DNA of 24,813 bases from Pseudomonadota bacterium (lineage in GTDB: Bacteria; Pseudomonadota; Gammaproteobacteria; Steroidobacterales; Steroidobacteraceae). Below, one piece after another: positions 1 to 8,369 of the stretch. Made by a program: the position numbers and the translations under genes. The notes under the pieces are model-generated. The model was not told the DNA's origin. It made no database searches and saw only the letters and a list, made by a program, of their open reading frames with translations. Every line of letters starts with the position of its first letter. Position 1 is the stretch's first letter. Location of the stretch: assembly GCA_023433465.1 (NCBI GenBank), contig JAEZCR010000090.1, forward strand, positions 1-24,813, written 5' to 3'.

Positions 1-126
1 TACGACGCCGACGACATCACCGTGCCGTTCGGCGGCTTCAAGCAGTCGGGCATCGGGCGCGACAAGTCGCTGCACGCGTTCGACAAGTACACCGAGCTCA
101 AGACCACGTGGATCGACCTGAGCTGA
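1..126 (+). CDS. puuC: PuuC-type aldehyde dehydrogenase, C-terminal fragment
   Basis: Only the last 41 codons and the TGA are inside the window; the 5' end lies to the left. The visible tail contains VPFGGFKQSGIGRDKS followed by a stretch ending in ELKTTWIDLS. This is the usual C-terminal signature of NAD(P)-dependent aldehyde dehydrogenases and is very close to the end of E. coli PuuC (gamma-glutamyl-gamma-aminobutyraldehyde dehydrogenase). The catalytic Cys and Glu are upstream and cannot be seen. The specific PuuC assignment rests on the tail resemblance and on the other puu genes about 20 kb to the right. A betaine-aldehyde or other ALDH subfamily member is possible. The following gene probably starts inside this one. 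Confidence 0.8.
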   Translation, partial: YDADDITVPFGGFKQSGIGRDKSLHAFDKYTELKTTWIDLS

Positions 127-1559
127 CTACCTCGACCCCGCTCGCCTTCGTCGACATCGAAACGACCGGAGGTCATCACGGGCGGCATCGCGTCATCGAC
201 GTCGCGGTGATCGGCGCGACCGATGGCGTCGTGGATTTCGAGTGGCAGAGTCTCGTCAATCCCGGCGTGCGCGTGCCCGCCGGTATCACGGCGCTCACCG
301 GTATCGACAACGGCATGCTCGAAGGCGCACCGGGCTTCGAAGACATCGCGGCCGAACTACGCGAGCGACTCGCCGGACGCGTGTTCGTCGCCCACAACGT
401 GCGATTCGACTACGGCTTCATCCGGCGCGAATTCGCGCGGCTCGGCCACAACTGGCGCAGCCCGTCGCTGTGCACGGTGCGACTGTCGCGCGCGTTGTAT
501 CCGGAGATTCCGCACCACAACCTGGATTCCGTGATGGAGCGGCACGGGATCGTGATCGAGAACCGCCATCGCGCGATGCCCGATGCGCAGGTGCTGCTCG
601 AGTTCTGGCGCAGGTTGCGTGCCGGATGGCCGGAAGACGACCTGGTGAGCGCGCTCGGGCGCGCCGCGCCGCGCATCCGGTTGCCCGCGACGCTGTCCGA
701 AGACCTGCTCGACGATCTGCCGGAGGAGCCCGGCGTGTACCGGTTCTTCGGCGCGGGAGACGGCGGCGACGACACGCTGCTCTACGTCGGCAAGGCCAAC
801 AACCTGCGCGAACGCGTGCTCGATTATTTCCGCGAGGGCGCGAATGAGGCGAGGGTGCTGAAGATCGCATCGCAGGCGCGGCGCGTGAGCTGGACCGAAA
901 CCGCGGGCGAGCTCGGCGCGCAGCTGCTCGAATCGCGCGAGGTGCGCGAGATGCATCCCGTCTACAACCGTGCTGCGCGCGGCTCCGGCGAGCGCTTCAC
1001 CTGGCTGCTCTCCGACGAGCCCGAGGCGCCGCGCCTCGCGTCGCTCGACGCCGATGCGCTGCGCACCGGCAACGCCTACGGCTCCTATCGCAGCGAACGC
1101 GACGCACGCCACGCACTCGAGTCCCTGGCCCGCGAACACCGCTGGTGCCTGAAGTTGTTGGGTTTGGTGCCTGGCACGGAAAACCCGGGAGAAGGGTCGT
1201 GCCTCGGATACCAGGTGGGGCGCTGCAGGGGCGCGTGTGTCGGCAAGGAGCCGGCGGGCGTGCACTTCGCGCGCGTGAAGATCGAGCTGGCGTGCGAGCG
1301 GCTCGAACCCTGGCCGCACGAGGGGCCGGTGATCGTGCACGAAGGATCCGGCGAACGCCGGACGCTGCACGTGCTCGATGCCTGGCAGCACCTCGCGAGT
1401 GTACCGGCCGCAGAGGCGCCGGACGAACTCGAGGGCCTCGTGCGACGCGCGGCCCGCGACAGCGGCGCGTTCGACATCGACACCTGGCGCATCCTGCGCC
1501 GCCTGCTGCGCAATCCGCGTTATCGCGCGCAACCGTTGCCGCGGCGCGAATACGCGTGA
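108..1559 (+). CDS. DEDDh 3'-5' exonuclease fused to a UvrC/Cho-like GIY-YIG endonuclease
   Basis: Predicted DNA repair nuclease of 483 aa. Residues 12-170 form a DnaQ/PolIII-epsilon-like exonuclease: motif I FVDIETTG (D16, E18), motif II with D101 and motif III with H154 and D159, so the DEDDh metal-binding set is complete. Residues 203-290 form a GIY-YIG domain: GVY 209-211, YVG 226-228, a conserved Arg near 234-236 and the probable catalytic E275 in LLESREV. A UvrC-like cysteine segment follows (C347, C365, C373, C377). This is the exonuclease-plus-Cho architecture known in many bacteria, often annotated as a PolIII epsilon-like protein. The only in-frame start upstream of motif I is GTG at 108, which overlaps the ALDH gene by 19 nt; the start is therefore less certain than the rest. 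The stop overlaps the next gene by 4 nt. Confidence 0.88.
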   Translation: MDRPELTTSTPLAFVDIETTGGHHGRHRVIDVAVIGATDGVVDFEWQSLVNPGVRVPAGITALTGIDNGMLEGAPGFEDIAAELRERLAGRVFVAHNVRFDYGFIRREFARLGHNWRSPSLCTVRLSRALYPEIPHHNLDSVMERHGIVIENRHRAMPDAQVLLEFWRRLRAGWPEDDLVSALGRAAPRIRLPATLSEDLLDDLPEEPGVYRFFGAGDGGDDTLLYVGKANNLRERVLDYFREGANEARVLKIASQARRVSWTETAGELGAQLLESREVREMHPVYNRAARGSGERFTWLLSDEPEAPRLASLDADALRTGNAYGSYRSERDARHALESLAREHRWCLKLLGLVPGTENPGEGSCLGYQVGRCRGACVGKEPAGVHFARVKIELACERLEPWPHEGPVIVHEGSGERRTLHVLDAWQHLASVPAAEAPDELEGLVRRAARDSGAFDIDTWRILRRLLRNPRYRAQPLPRREYA

Positions 1560-2551
1560 CGGCGCGCGTCGAACTACCTGGCTTCCGGCCCTACGTCGGA
1601 CAGCATTGCGAAACGGTCGCCACCGGCAGCCTGCTGCGCGCCGCGGGCCTCGAACTTTCCGAGCCGATGTTGTTCGGGCTCGGCGAAGGGCTCGGGTTCG
1701 TCTTTCTCAACTTGGGCACGCTGCCGTTGCCGTTCGTCGGCGGCCGCACGAAGCCCTTCGCGCTGACGAGCGCGTTGTGCGCGAATCTCGGCGTCCGATG
1801 CGATTCGGTGGAAACGTCGTCGAAGGCGAAAGCCTGGGCGGCCGTCGAAACGCCGCTGCGAGCGGGCCGGCCGGTGGGATTGCAGCTCGATTGCTTCTAC
1901 CTGGAGTATTTCTCGCGGCCCGTGCACTTCGCGGGACACTTCGTCGCGACGTACGGATTCGATGATCGCGAGCTGATGCTCGTGGATACGGCGCAGCAGG
2001 GCACGGCGCAGCGTGCATCTCGCGCCGCGGTGGAAAAGGCCCGCTTCGCCAAGGGACCCATGGCGGCGAAGGGGCGCGCCTGGACGATCGCGCGGCCCTC
2101 GAAAAAGCCGGACCTGCGCCCGGCCGTGCGCAAGGCCATCGCCGCGAACGCGAAGGCCTATCTATCGCCGCCGTTCAAGGGAGCGTCGTACCTCGGCATC
2201 CGCAAGCTGGCTGCCTCGTTGCCGAAGTGGTTGGCGATCGCGAAGCGGCCTCGCCACGACCTCACGCTCGCCGCGACGCTGATGGAACGCGCCGGCACGG
2301 GCGGATCGCTGTTCCGCAATTTCTACCGCGACTTTCTGACCGACGCGATCGAGGTCGTGGGGCGCAAGCCCGCGCTGGTGGAGGCGCGCGATTCGTTTGC
2401 CGACTCGGCCGAGGCGTGGGCGGGCATCGCCGCTTCCATCGAGAAAAGCGCGCGCAGCGGATCGGCCGCGCCGCTCGCGGCGGCATCCGCCGCGTGCCTG
2501 CGCATCGCGGATCTCGAAGTCGCGGCGATGAAAAGACTGGCGGCCGCATGA
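1556..2551 (+). CDS. BtrH N-terminal-domain / DUF4872-type papain-fold protein
   Basis: 331 aa. The start is GTG 1556 inside the GTGA overlap with the upstream stop; longer in-frame starts would lie inside the nuclease gene. Residues 16-50 (QHCETVATGSLLRAAGLELS, then a Gly-rich GLGEGLGF) match the start of BtrH-N domains, the acyltransferase-like papain-fold family named after butirosin biosynthesis protein BtrH. A plausible triad is visible: C18, H128 (in HFAGHFV) and D144 (in MLVDT). The helical C-terminal half (about 170-331) corresponds to the DUF4872 part. No signal peptide or membrane segment is seen, so it is probably cytoplasmic. The substrate is unknown: BtrH itself transfers an acyl group from a carrier protein to an aminoglycoside, but no antibiotic pathway is present here. 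It sits between a repair nuclease and rlmKL with 4-nt overlaps on both sides. Confidence 0.75.
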   Translation: MTARVELPGFRPYVGQHCETVATGSLLRAAGLELSEPMLFGLGEGLGFVFLNLGTLPLPFVGGRTKPFALTSALCANLGVRCDSVETSSKAKAWAAVETPLRAGRPVGLQLDCFYLEYFSRPVHFAGHFVATYGFDDRELMLVDTAQQGTAQRASRAAVEKARFAKGPMAAKGRAWTIARPSKKPDLRPAVRKAIAANAKAYLSPPFKGASYLGIRKLAASLPKWLAIAKRPRHDLTLAATLMERAGTGGSLFRNFYRDFLTDAIEVVGRKPALVEARDSFADSAEAWAGIAASIEKSARSGSAAPLAAASAACLRIADLEVAAMKRLAAA

Positions 2552-4731
2552 TCGAACCGCAAACACGGCATTTCGTGGCGTCATGTCCGCGCGGCTTCGG
2601 CGACCTGCTCGCGGCCGAGCTGCGCGCCCTCGGTGCCGCCGACGTGCGCGAGCGCGCCGTCGGCGTCGAATTCTCCGGGCCACTCGGCGTGGCGTATCGC
2701 GCCTGCCTCGAATCGCGCGTCGCGAGCCGCGTGTTCCTCGTCGTCGCGCAGTTCGAAGCGCGCACCGACCAGGAGTTCTACGACGCGGCGCGCGCGGTGG
2801 ACTGGCGCGAGCACGTGGACCCCGCGCGCACGCTGGCCTGTGACTTCACGGGCAAACATCCTGCGATCACGCACACGCGCTTCGGCGCGCTGCGATTGAA
2901 GGACGCGATCTGCGATCAATTGCGCGACGTCACGGGCCGCCGCCCCGACATCGCGCCCGAGCGCCCCGCTGTGCGTGTCCATGCACACGCGAACGGCCCG
3001 AAAATCATGGTGTCGATCGATCTTTCGGGCGAAGGCCTGCACCGGCGCGGCTATCGCACGGAAGCGGGTGAGGCGCCGCTGCGCGAGAATCTCGCCGCGG
3101 GCGTGCTGCTGCGCGCCGGCTGGCCGGAGAAGGCGAAGTCCGCGGTGGAGTTCCTCGATCCCATGTGCGGCTCGGGAACACTCGCGATCGAGGCCGCGAT
3201 GATCGCGGCCAACGTCGCGCCCGGCGCGCGCCGACATTACTTCGGATTCTTCGGGTGGACGGGCCACGACCGCACGGCCTGGGATGCGGTCAAGCGCGAC
3301 GCGCTCGCGCGCGAGCTGAAGCCGACGCTGCGCATCCGCGGCCTCGACGCGGACCGGCGCGTGGTCGAAGTCGCGCGCGAAAACGCGGCGCGCGCCGGAC
3401 TCGGCGAACTCATCACGTTCGAACACGGGCGATTCGAGGATGCGCGGCCTTCGGCCGAAGGCCTGGGCTTCCTCGCGACGAACCCGCCGTACGGCGTGCG
3501 TCTCGAGGATCGCGAGGGCGCGCGTGCGTTGATGCGCCAGCTCGGCGAAGTGCTGCGAACGCGTTTCGATGGTTGGGACGCCGCGATCCTCGCAGGTTCG
3601 CCCGATGCCGGACTCGAGCTCAAGCTGCGCGCGGAGCGCGTGCACACGGTCTGGAACGGCGCGCTCGAATGTCGCCTGCTGCGCGTGCACGTGTCCGCGG
3701 ACTCCGAGAAGGAGCTGCTGCACACCGGCCGCACGGCGCGCATCGATGAGTCGCTGGCCGAAACGCCGGGCGCGAAGATGTTCGGCAATCGCATCGCGAA
3801 GAATCTCAAGCAGCTCGCGAAGTGGGCGGAGAAGGAGCGCGTGAGCTGCTACCGCATCTACGACGCCGACATGCCGGAGTATTCGTTCGCGATCGACCGA
3901 TACGCCGAGGCCGATGGCGCGCGCGTCTGGCTGCACGTGCAGGAATACGCGCCGCCGAAAACCGTCGATCCCAATGCCGCGCAGCGCCGCCGCAACGTGG
4001 CACTGGCCGCGCTGCCGGGCGCGACCGGCGTGCCCGCGAACAACATCCACCTGCGCCAGCGCCGGCGCACCATGCGCGGCGAGCAGTACGAGAAGTTAGG
4101 CGCCGAGGGCGAGTTCCGGCTCGTGGAGGAGAGTGGCCTCAGGTTCTGGGTGAACTTCACCGATTACCTGGACACGGGCCTGTTCCTCGACCACCGCATC
4201 ACGCGCCAGCGGCTGCGCGAGTCCGCGGCCCGCAAGCGATTCCTCAACCTCTTCGCCTACACCGGCAGCGCCACCGTGTACGCGGCCGCGGGCAGGGCGC
4301 GTGAGACGACGACGGTCGACATGTCAGCGACCTACCTCGATTGGGCGCGGCGCAATCTGGCTGTGAACGGCTTTTCGGGGCGCGAACATACGTTCGTCCA
4401 GGAGGATTGCATCGCCTGGCTCAAGACGGCCGTGGCGGAGCGTCGCGAGTTCGACCTGATCTTCCTCGATCCGCCGACGTTCTCGAACAGCAAGCGCATG
4501 ACCGATATCTTCGATGTGCAGCGCGATCACGCGGCGATGATAGACCGCTGCATGGCGTTGCTCGCGCCGGGCGGCAAACTCGTGTTCTCGAACAACGCGC
4601 AGAAGTTCGAGATGGACGCCGACATCCGCAAGCGGTACAAAGTCGCCGACATCTCGCGCGCGACGCTGCCAAGGGATTTCGAGCGCAACCCGCGCATTCA
4701 CGTGTGTTTCGAATTGGAGAAGGCACCATGA
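2548..4731 (+). CDS. rlmL: Bifunctional 23S rRNA methyltransferase RlmKL (m2G2445 / m7G2069)
   Basis: 727 aa, similar to the roughly 700 aa of E. coli RlmKL. It starts at ATG 2548 in an ATGA overlap with the BtrH-like gene. The N-terminal part (about 1-160) has the THUMP-containing RNA-binding region. The first Rossmann methyltransferase (RlmL, N2-guanine) shows LDPMCGSG at 203-210 for S-adenosylmethionine binding and the NPPY catalytic motif at 312-315. The second (RlmK, N7-guanine) shows FLNLFAYTGSATV from 565 and DLIFLDPPTF at 636-645. It methylates 23S rRNA during 50S assembly in the cytoplasm. The fused form is typical of gammaproteobacteria. No truncation or missing motif was seen. The downstream osmC-like gene overlaps by 4 nt, implying one transcript. 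Confidence 0.96.
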   Translation: MIEPQTRHFVASCPRGFGDLLAAELRALGAADVRERAVGVEFSGPLGVAYRACLESRVASRVFLVVAQFEARTDQEFYDAARAVDWREHVDPARTLACDFTGKHPAITHTRFGALRLKDAICDQLRDVTGRRPDIAPERPAVRVHAHANGPKIMVSIDLSGEGLHRRGYRTEAGEAPLRENLAAGVLLRAGWPEKAKSAVEFLDPMCGSGTLAIEAAMIAANVAPGARRHYFGFFGWTGHDRTAWDAVKRDALARELKPTLRIRGLDADRRVVEVARENAARAGLGELITFEHGRFEDARPSAEGLGFLATNPPYGVRLEDREGARALMRQLGEVLRTRFDGWDAAILAGSPDAGLELKLRAERVHTVWNGALECRLLRVHVSADSEKELLHTGRTARIDESLAETPGAKMFGNRIAKNLKQLAKWAEKERVSCYRIYDADMPEYSFAIDRYAEADGARVWLHVQEYAPPKTVDPNAAQRRRNVALAALPGATGVPANNIHLRQRRRTMRGEQYEKLGAEGEFRLVEESGLRFWVNFTDYLDTGLFLDHRITRQRLRESAARKRFLNLFAYTGSATVYAAAGRARETTTVDMSATYLDWARRNLAVNGFSGREHTFVQEDCIAWLKTAVAERREFDLIFLDPPTFSNSKRMTDIFDVQRDHAAMIDRCMALLAPGGKLVFSNNAQKFEMDADIRKRYKVADISRATLPRDFERNPRIHVCFELEKAP

Positions 4732-5153
4732 TCAAGAAGGGTTCAGCGGCCTGGAAGGGCAGTCTCAAGGAAGGAACCGGCACGATTTCCACCGAAACCG
4801 GTGTGCTCAGCGACGCGCCCTATGGTTTCAAGGCGCGCTTCGAGGATGGCCCGGGCACGAATCCCGAGGAGCTCATCGGCGCCGCGCATGCCGCGTGTTT
4901 TTCGATGGCGCTGTCGGCGGGCCTGGGCAAGGCCGGCTTCACGCCCGATTCGATCGAGACCGAAGCCTCGGTGCGTCTCGAGAAGATTGGCGATGGTTTC
5001 GCGATCACGCACAGCGATCTCGTGTGCGTCGCGAAAGTGCCCGGCATCGACGACCGGACTTTCCAGGAAATCGCCGAGCAGACCAAGGCCGGATGCCCCG
5101 TCTCGAAGGTGCTGAACGCGAAGATTTCGATGTCGGCGAAGCTGACGAGCTGA
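4728..5153 (+). CDS. osmC: OsmC-family peroxiredoxin
   Basis: 141 aa. It starts at ATG 4728 overlapping the rlmKL stop (ATGA) and ends 12 nt before the converging DUF4139 gene. The OsmC fold is recognised from R37 in FKARFED, E48 in NPEELIGAAHAACF, the peroxidatic C57 and the resolving C123 in KAGCPVSKVLN. Family members use the Cys pair to reduce organic hydroperoxides, usually with lipoylated proteins as electron donors, in the cytoplasm. The PYGFKARFEDGPGTNPEEL stretch and the C-terminal NAKISMSAKL place it in the OsmC branch rather than Ohr, though that subgrouping is by eye. It is probably expressed from the upstream nuclease-BtrH-rlmKL operon; no separate promoter is visible. Confidence 0.92.
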   Translation: MIKKGSAAWKGSLKEGTGTISTETGVLSDAPYGFKARFEDGPGTNPEELIGAAHAACFSMALSAGLGKAGFTPDSIETEASVRLEKIGDGFAITHSDLVCVAKVPGIDDRTFQEIAEQTKAGCPVSKVLNAKISMSAKLTS

Positions 5154-5165
5154 GCGGGCGAGCCG

Positions 5166-6863
5166 TTACAACATATCGGGGTCGACTTTCCCGCCCAGTT
5201 CGTAGCTCAACGTCGTCTCGCCGTGGGCGGGCACGGTGAGTCGCCACGTGTAGTCGCCTGACTTGCGTCCGGGCGAGATGCTCGCGCGGCGGACCCGCTG
5301 GGTCTCGAAGAAGTAGATGGCTCCCTGCCGCAGCTCGAATACGACGGGCGCAGGCCCGCCATTCCGCACGACCCATCGCACCGGTAGATAGAACCGGCGC
5401 GTGATCAGCGCGAGCGGGTTTACGTCGGGTTCGCCGAGGTCCGCGAGCGCCAGCGTGATGTCGAGCGCGCGCCCGATGCCGAGCTCGACGGGACTGCCGA
5501 CGGCGCTGTCCAGCATGCGCGCGTCACCGACGAATACGGCACCCTGGTCGCCGGCTTCGAAGAACCGCACGATTCCCCCCGGCAACGGTTCGCCGAGCCC
5601 GTCGCTCTCGACATTCCTCCAGCCGATGCGGATCCGCGCCGGCAGCACCGCGTCTCCGATATCGAAGTCCTCCATGTCGGAGTCGTCGGCTCCGCCGGAT
5701 GCGATGTCGCCGATGCGCAGCGAGTAGAAGCGTTCGATCGCGACCGCGGGTCTGTCCAGGAAGGCGACCTGCTTTGTCTGGCGCGCGGCGAGACTGGTGC
5801 GTTCGGGCAGCCGGTAGAGTTGATAGTCCGCGAGGCGCTCGCGCACGGCGAGCGGCGTTCCGCGGATGCCCGTGACGATGACCTCTTCGAGATCGTGGAA
5901 TTCGGCATCGTCGTCCGATGCAGCCCGGTGGACCGGGAAGGAGCCGATATCCTGGGCCACGATCGGCTCCTCACCCATCGGATAACATTTCCCGAGGCGC
6001 GCGATCTCCCCTCGTACCACTTCGGATTCGTCGTGCGCCTGCAGCATGCTGGCGAGTCTCGCGTCCCGTTCGCGCGCGAGCTGGTCGTCGTATTCGTAAT
6101 CCGTGGGATTGCCATAGATCCCCGTGCCGCGATCGTATTCGGCATCGAGGAGGTTCAGGCGTCCGGCGACGACCTGGACTTCCGCGTTCTCGAGGCCGGT
6201 CGCCGTCAGGTTGTGCAGCGTGATCCAGCCCCGCAGGTCCATCCGCGCCCGAGACTGCGCGAGTGTCGCGACGTAATCCGCCTTCCAGCCGAAGCCGTGC
6301 GCGAGATAACTCACGCGCACCTGGCGCTTGCCGGGCGTACCGGCCGCGAGCCGGATCGAGAGCTTCGGTGTGTCGCCGAGTCCTTCAGGGATTTCGTCGA
6401 ACGTCAGCCCTTCGGCGAGTCCCGAGCATTGCAATGCTTCGGTTCCATCGACAGTGCGGAAGACGGCGCCTTGCGGGCCGGCCGCGGTCAACGTGGCCTC
6501 GGTCCGCCACACGCGCCCCGACCCCCGATCGGTGCGCGTGAGCATCACCGACTTGCCGATCGATTTCAGCAGCAGCGTTCCGGGATCGAGACGCTCCTGA
6601 TCGTGATCGGCCGCCACGATGGCGCGACCGGAGTCCGCGAGCACCGCGGATTGTGGCAGCAACGAGTCGATCACGCCGTCGAGCACCAGGGTTACGGGTC
6701 CCGCCGGCAGATCGACCGTGCGCGTCTCGGTGATCAGCGCGAACAGGTCTCGGTAGATAGTCACCGAGACCGAATCGGCGCGTGGGGACACGACACGCAG
6801 CTCGTCGGCCCGGACGACCGACGCGCAGGCGAGCAGGGCGACCAGTGCGAATGCGTACCTCAC
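5166..6863 (-). CDS. Exported DUF4139 protein with an acidic central insertion
   Basis: 565 aa. The start chosen is GTG 6863, in a GTGA overlap with the stop of the upstream DUF4139 gene; it gives a clean signal peptide (RYAFALVALLACASVVRA, then DELRV). The 21-residue longer reading lacks one and lies in the neighbour. After the N-terminal beta-rich part (VSVTIYRDLFALITETRTV), the family core appears with YLAHGFGWKADYVA (186-199) and RGWITLHNLT (211-220). C-terminal DUF4139 features include ARQTKQVAFLDRP (360-372). Between about 240 and 350 lies an acidic linker, much longer than in the paralog, containing EEVIVTGIRG (326-335), like the start of TonB-dependent receptors. Function is unknown; it is predicted periplasmic or outer-membrane-associated. 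It converges on osmC with 12 nt between stops. Confidence 0.85.
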   Translation of the reverse strand: MRYAFALVALLACASVVRADELRVVSPRADSVSVTIYRDLFALITETRTVDLPAGPVTLVLDGVIDSLLPQSAVLADSGRAIVAADHDQERLDPGTLLLKSIGKSVMLTRTDRGSGRVWRTEATLTAAGPQGAVFRTVDGTEALQCSGLAEGLTFDEIPEGLGDTPKLSIRLAAGTPGKRQVRVSYLAHGFGWKADYVATLAQSRARMDLRGWITLHNLTATGLENAEVQVVAGRLNLLDAEYDRGTGIYGNPTDYEYDDQLARERDARLASMLQAHDESEVVRGEIARLGKCYPMGEEPIVAQDIGSFPVHRAASDDDAEFHDLEEVIVTGIRGTPLAVRERLADYQLYRLPERTSLAARQTKQVAFLDRPAVAIERFYSLRIGDIASGGADDSDMEDFDIGDAVLPARIRIGWRNVESDGLGEPLPGGIVRFFEAGDQGAVFVGDARMLDSAVGSPVELGIGRALDITLALADLGEPDVNPLALITRRFYLPVRWVVRNGGPAPVVFELRQGAIYFFETQRVRRASISPGRKSGDYTWRLTVPAHGETTLSYELGGKVDPDML

Positions 6864-8236
6864 CAGCCCTCGCGCATCGTGACTGTCAGCGTGGTCTCCC
6901 GGTTCGCGGGCACCGGGATATCCCACGCGAAGCTGTTCGCATCCGTGCGACGGCCTTTCATGGACTCGGCGCGCACCTCGTTGATACGCGACAATCCTGA
7001 CTGGCGCAGCGTGAGTACGATGGCGTCGGGACGCGCGTTGCGCACCAGGTATTTCATCGTGTGTTCGCGGCTGCGCTTGTTGTGCATCGTGGTCTGTTCG
7101 AGCAAGGGAGTCACGGTGACGTCGAACGCATCTCCGATGCGCAACGCCAGCTCCGAGCCGGCGCTCGCGTGGTCGATGCGATCCTCGCCGATGAACTGCG
7201 GCTGTCCGCGCGTGTCGCGCGCGTACACGCGGATGATGCCCGCGGGCAGCGGCTCGCCGAGTCCCGCGTCGCGCCTGTTCGCGAACCGCACGCGTACGTC
7301 GGCGGAGACGGGCTCGTCGCGCGAGCGGAATTCGCGAAACGTGACTTCGTAGCCCTTGCTGGCGGTGATGGCCGCGGCCTCCAGGAAGCCGACCTGCTTG
7401 GTCTGCTGGTTCGCGATGGTCGTCGGCGCGGGAAGTGGATAGACGTAGTAGTCGGCGATGCGTTGCTGGCCGCCCGATTCGGCGCCCGCGCCGCGCCGCG
7501 TGCCGTTCTGGGACCGCGTGAATCCCAGCTCGGAATCGGTCACGTTGATGTCGCCCGCGACGAGTTGCGTCCGGGCATCCTCGAAGGTCGTGCCCGACCG
7601 GTTGGACAACGTGATCCAGCCCTGCAGGGAGAGCGTGCCGCGGGATTCATCGAAGATCGCGACGTAATCCGCGTCCCAGGAAAGTCCGCGTGTAAGGTAA
7701 GTGAGCCGCGTGTCTTCGCGCACCGGCTGGGCCGCGTCGAGCAGCACGGACAGAGTGGGGCGCGCACGCAGGTTTTCGGGCACCTTGTCGAAGATCACGC
7801 GTGTCGGGAGATTGTCGTCGCGAAGTATCTCGATGCGATTGCCGACCCGCAGGACCGTGCCGCCGCTCGTGGACAATACGTCGGCGACTTCGGTGGTCTC
7901 GACGCCGGTCGCGACGTTCGTACGCACCAGGCGCACCTTGCCGCCGATCGCCTTTTCCATGAGCTTCGCCGGCGTCAGCAGATCGAAGTCGAAGTTCTGC
8001 TCGAGCAGCGCGACGTTCGACGCCGCGAAACTCACGGTCTGGGGCAGGATCTGCGCGGAAACGCCGGCGAATTCCACGCGTTGACGCCCGGCGGGAAGTT
8101 CGAGCGTGCGGACGTGCTCTACCAGCGCCAGGTCGCGGTTGTAGATCGTGAGCGACACCTGTTTGTCATCGCCCGCCGCGGTGGCGGCGGTGGCCAACAC
8201 GAACAGGCCGATCAGGCAGCCGAATCTTCTTATCAT
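6860..8236 (-). CDS. Exported DUF4139 protein (shorter paralog, first gene of the pair)
   Basis: 458 aa from ATG 8236. This start is preferred because a strong GGAGGG ribosome-binding site precedes it and it opens directly into a signal peptide (IRRFGCLIGLFVLATAATA, then AGDDKQ). The longer in-frame reading would run through the divergent panE-like gene. The mature protein begins VSLTIYNRDLALVEHVRTLELPAG, as in the neighbour. It shares YLTRGLSWDADYVA and QGWITLSNRSG, plus QQTKQVGFLEA before the C-terminal DUF4139 beta domain. Only a short Gly/Arg-rich linker separates the halves. Function of the family is not established; the two genes overlap by 4 nt and are probably a tandem duplication translated together. 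Confidence 0.87.
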   Translation of the reverse strand: MIRRFGCLIGLFVLATAATAAGDDKQVSLTIYNRDLALVEHVRTLELPAGRQRVEFAGVSAQILPQTVSFAASNVALLEQNFDFDLLTPAKLMEKAIGGKVRLVRTNVATGVETTEVADVLSTSGGTVLRVGNRIEILRDDNLPTRVIFDKVPENLRARPTLSVLLDAAQPVREDTRLTYLTRGLSWDADYVAIFDESRGTLSLQGWITLSNRSGTTFEDARTQLVAGDINVTDSELGFTRSQNGTRRGAGAESGGQQRIADYYVYPLPAPTTIANQQTKQVGFLEAAAITASKGYEVTFREFRSRDEPVSADVRVRFANRRDAGLGEPLPAGIIRVYARDTRGQPQFIGEDRIDHASAGSELALRIGDAFDVTVTPLLEQTTMHNKRSREHTMKYLVRNARPDAIVLTLRQSGLSRINEVRAESMKGRRTDANSFAWDIPVPANRETTLTVTMREGW

Positions 8237-8369
8237 CGTCCCTCCCTGCTCCGTTAAAGTTGCGTGCCCGGAGCGCGCCCGGACATGGGACGATTGCGAT
8301 TGGAGAAAGCTTGGTCGCGCGCGGGACATAACGGAGCCGGCGCCTGACCGCGTCTGAAGGGTACTCGAC
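8237..8369. promoter_or_regulatory. Divergent promoter region between the DUF4139 pair and the panE-like operon
   Basis: This 133-nt spacer must drive both directions. It holds a perfect 9-bp inverted repeat, GCTCCGTTA at 8248-8256 and TAACGGAGC at 8329-8337, with 72 nt between the arms; one arm is adjacent to each gene. The left arm abuts the DUF4139 ribosome-binding site (GGAGGG on the minus strand). No convincing -35/-10 pair with 16-18 nt spacing was found in either direction, so promoter positions are not assigned. Confidence 0.45.

Noticed and set aside
2581..4050. Minus-strand open frame (489 codons) opposite rlmKL
   Set aside because: No domains; rlmKL is full length with both methyltransferase motifs in the plus strand.
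5820..7352. Plus-strand open frame (510 codons) across the DUF4139 pair
   Set aside because: Low-complexity composition and no family signature, while the opposite strand encodes two coherent exported proteins joined by GTGA.
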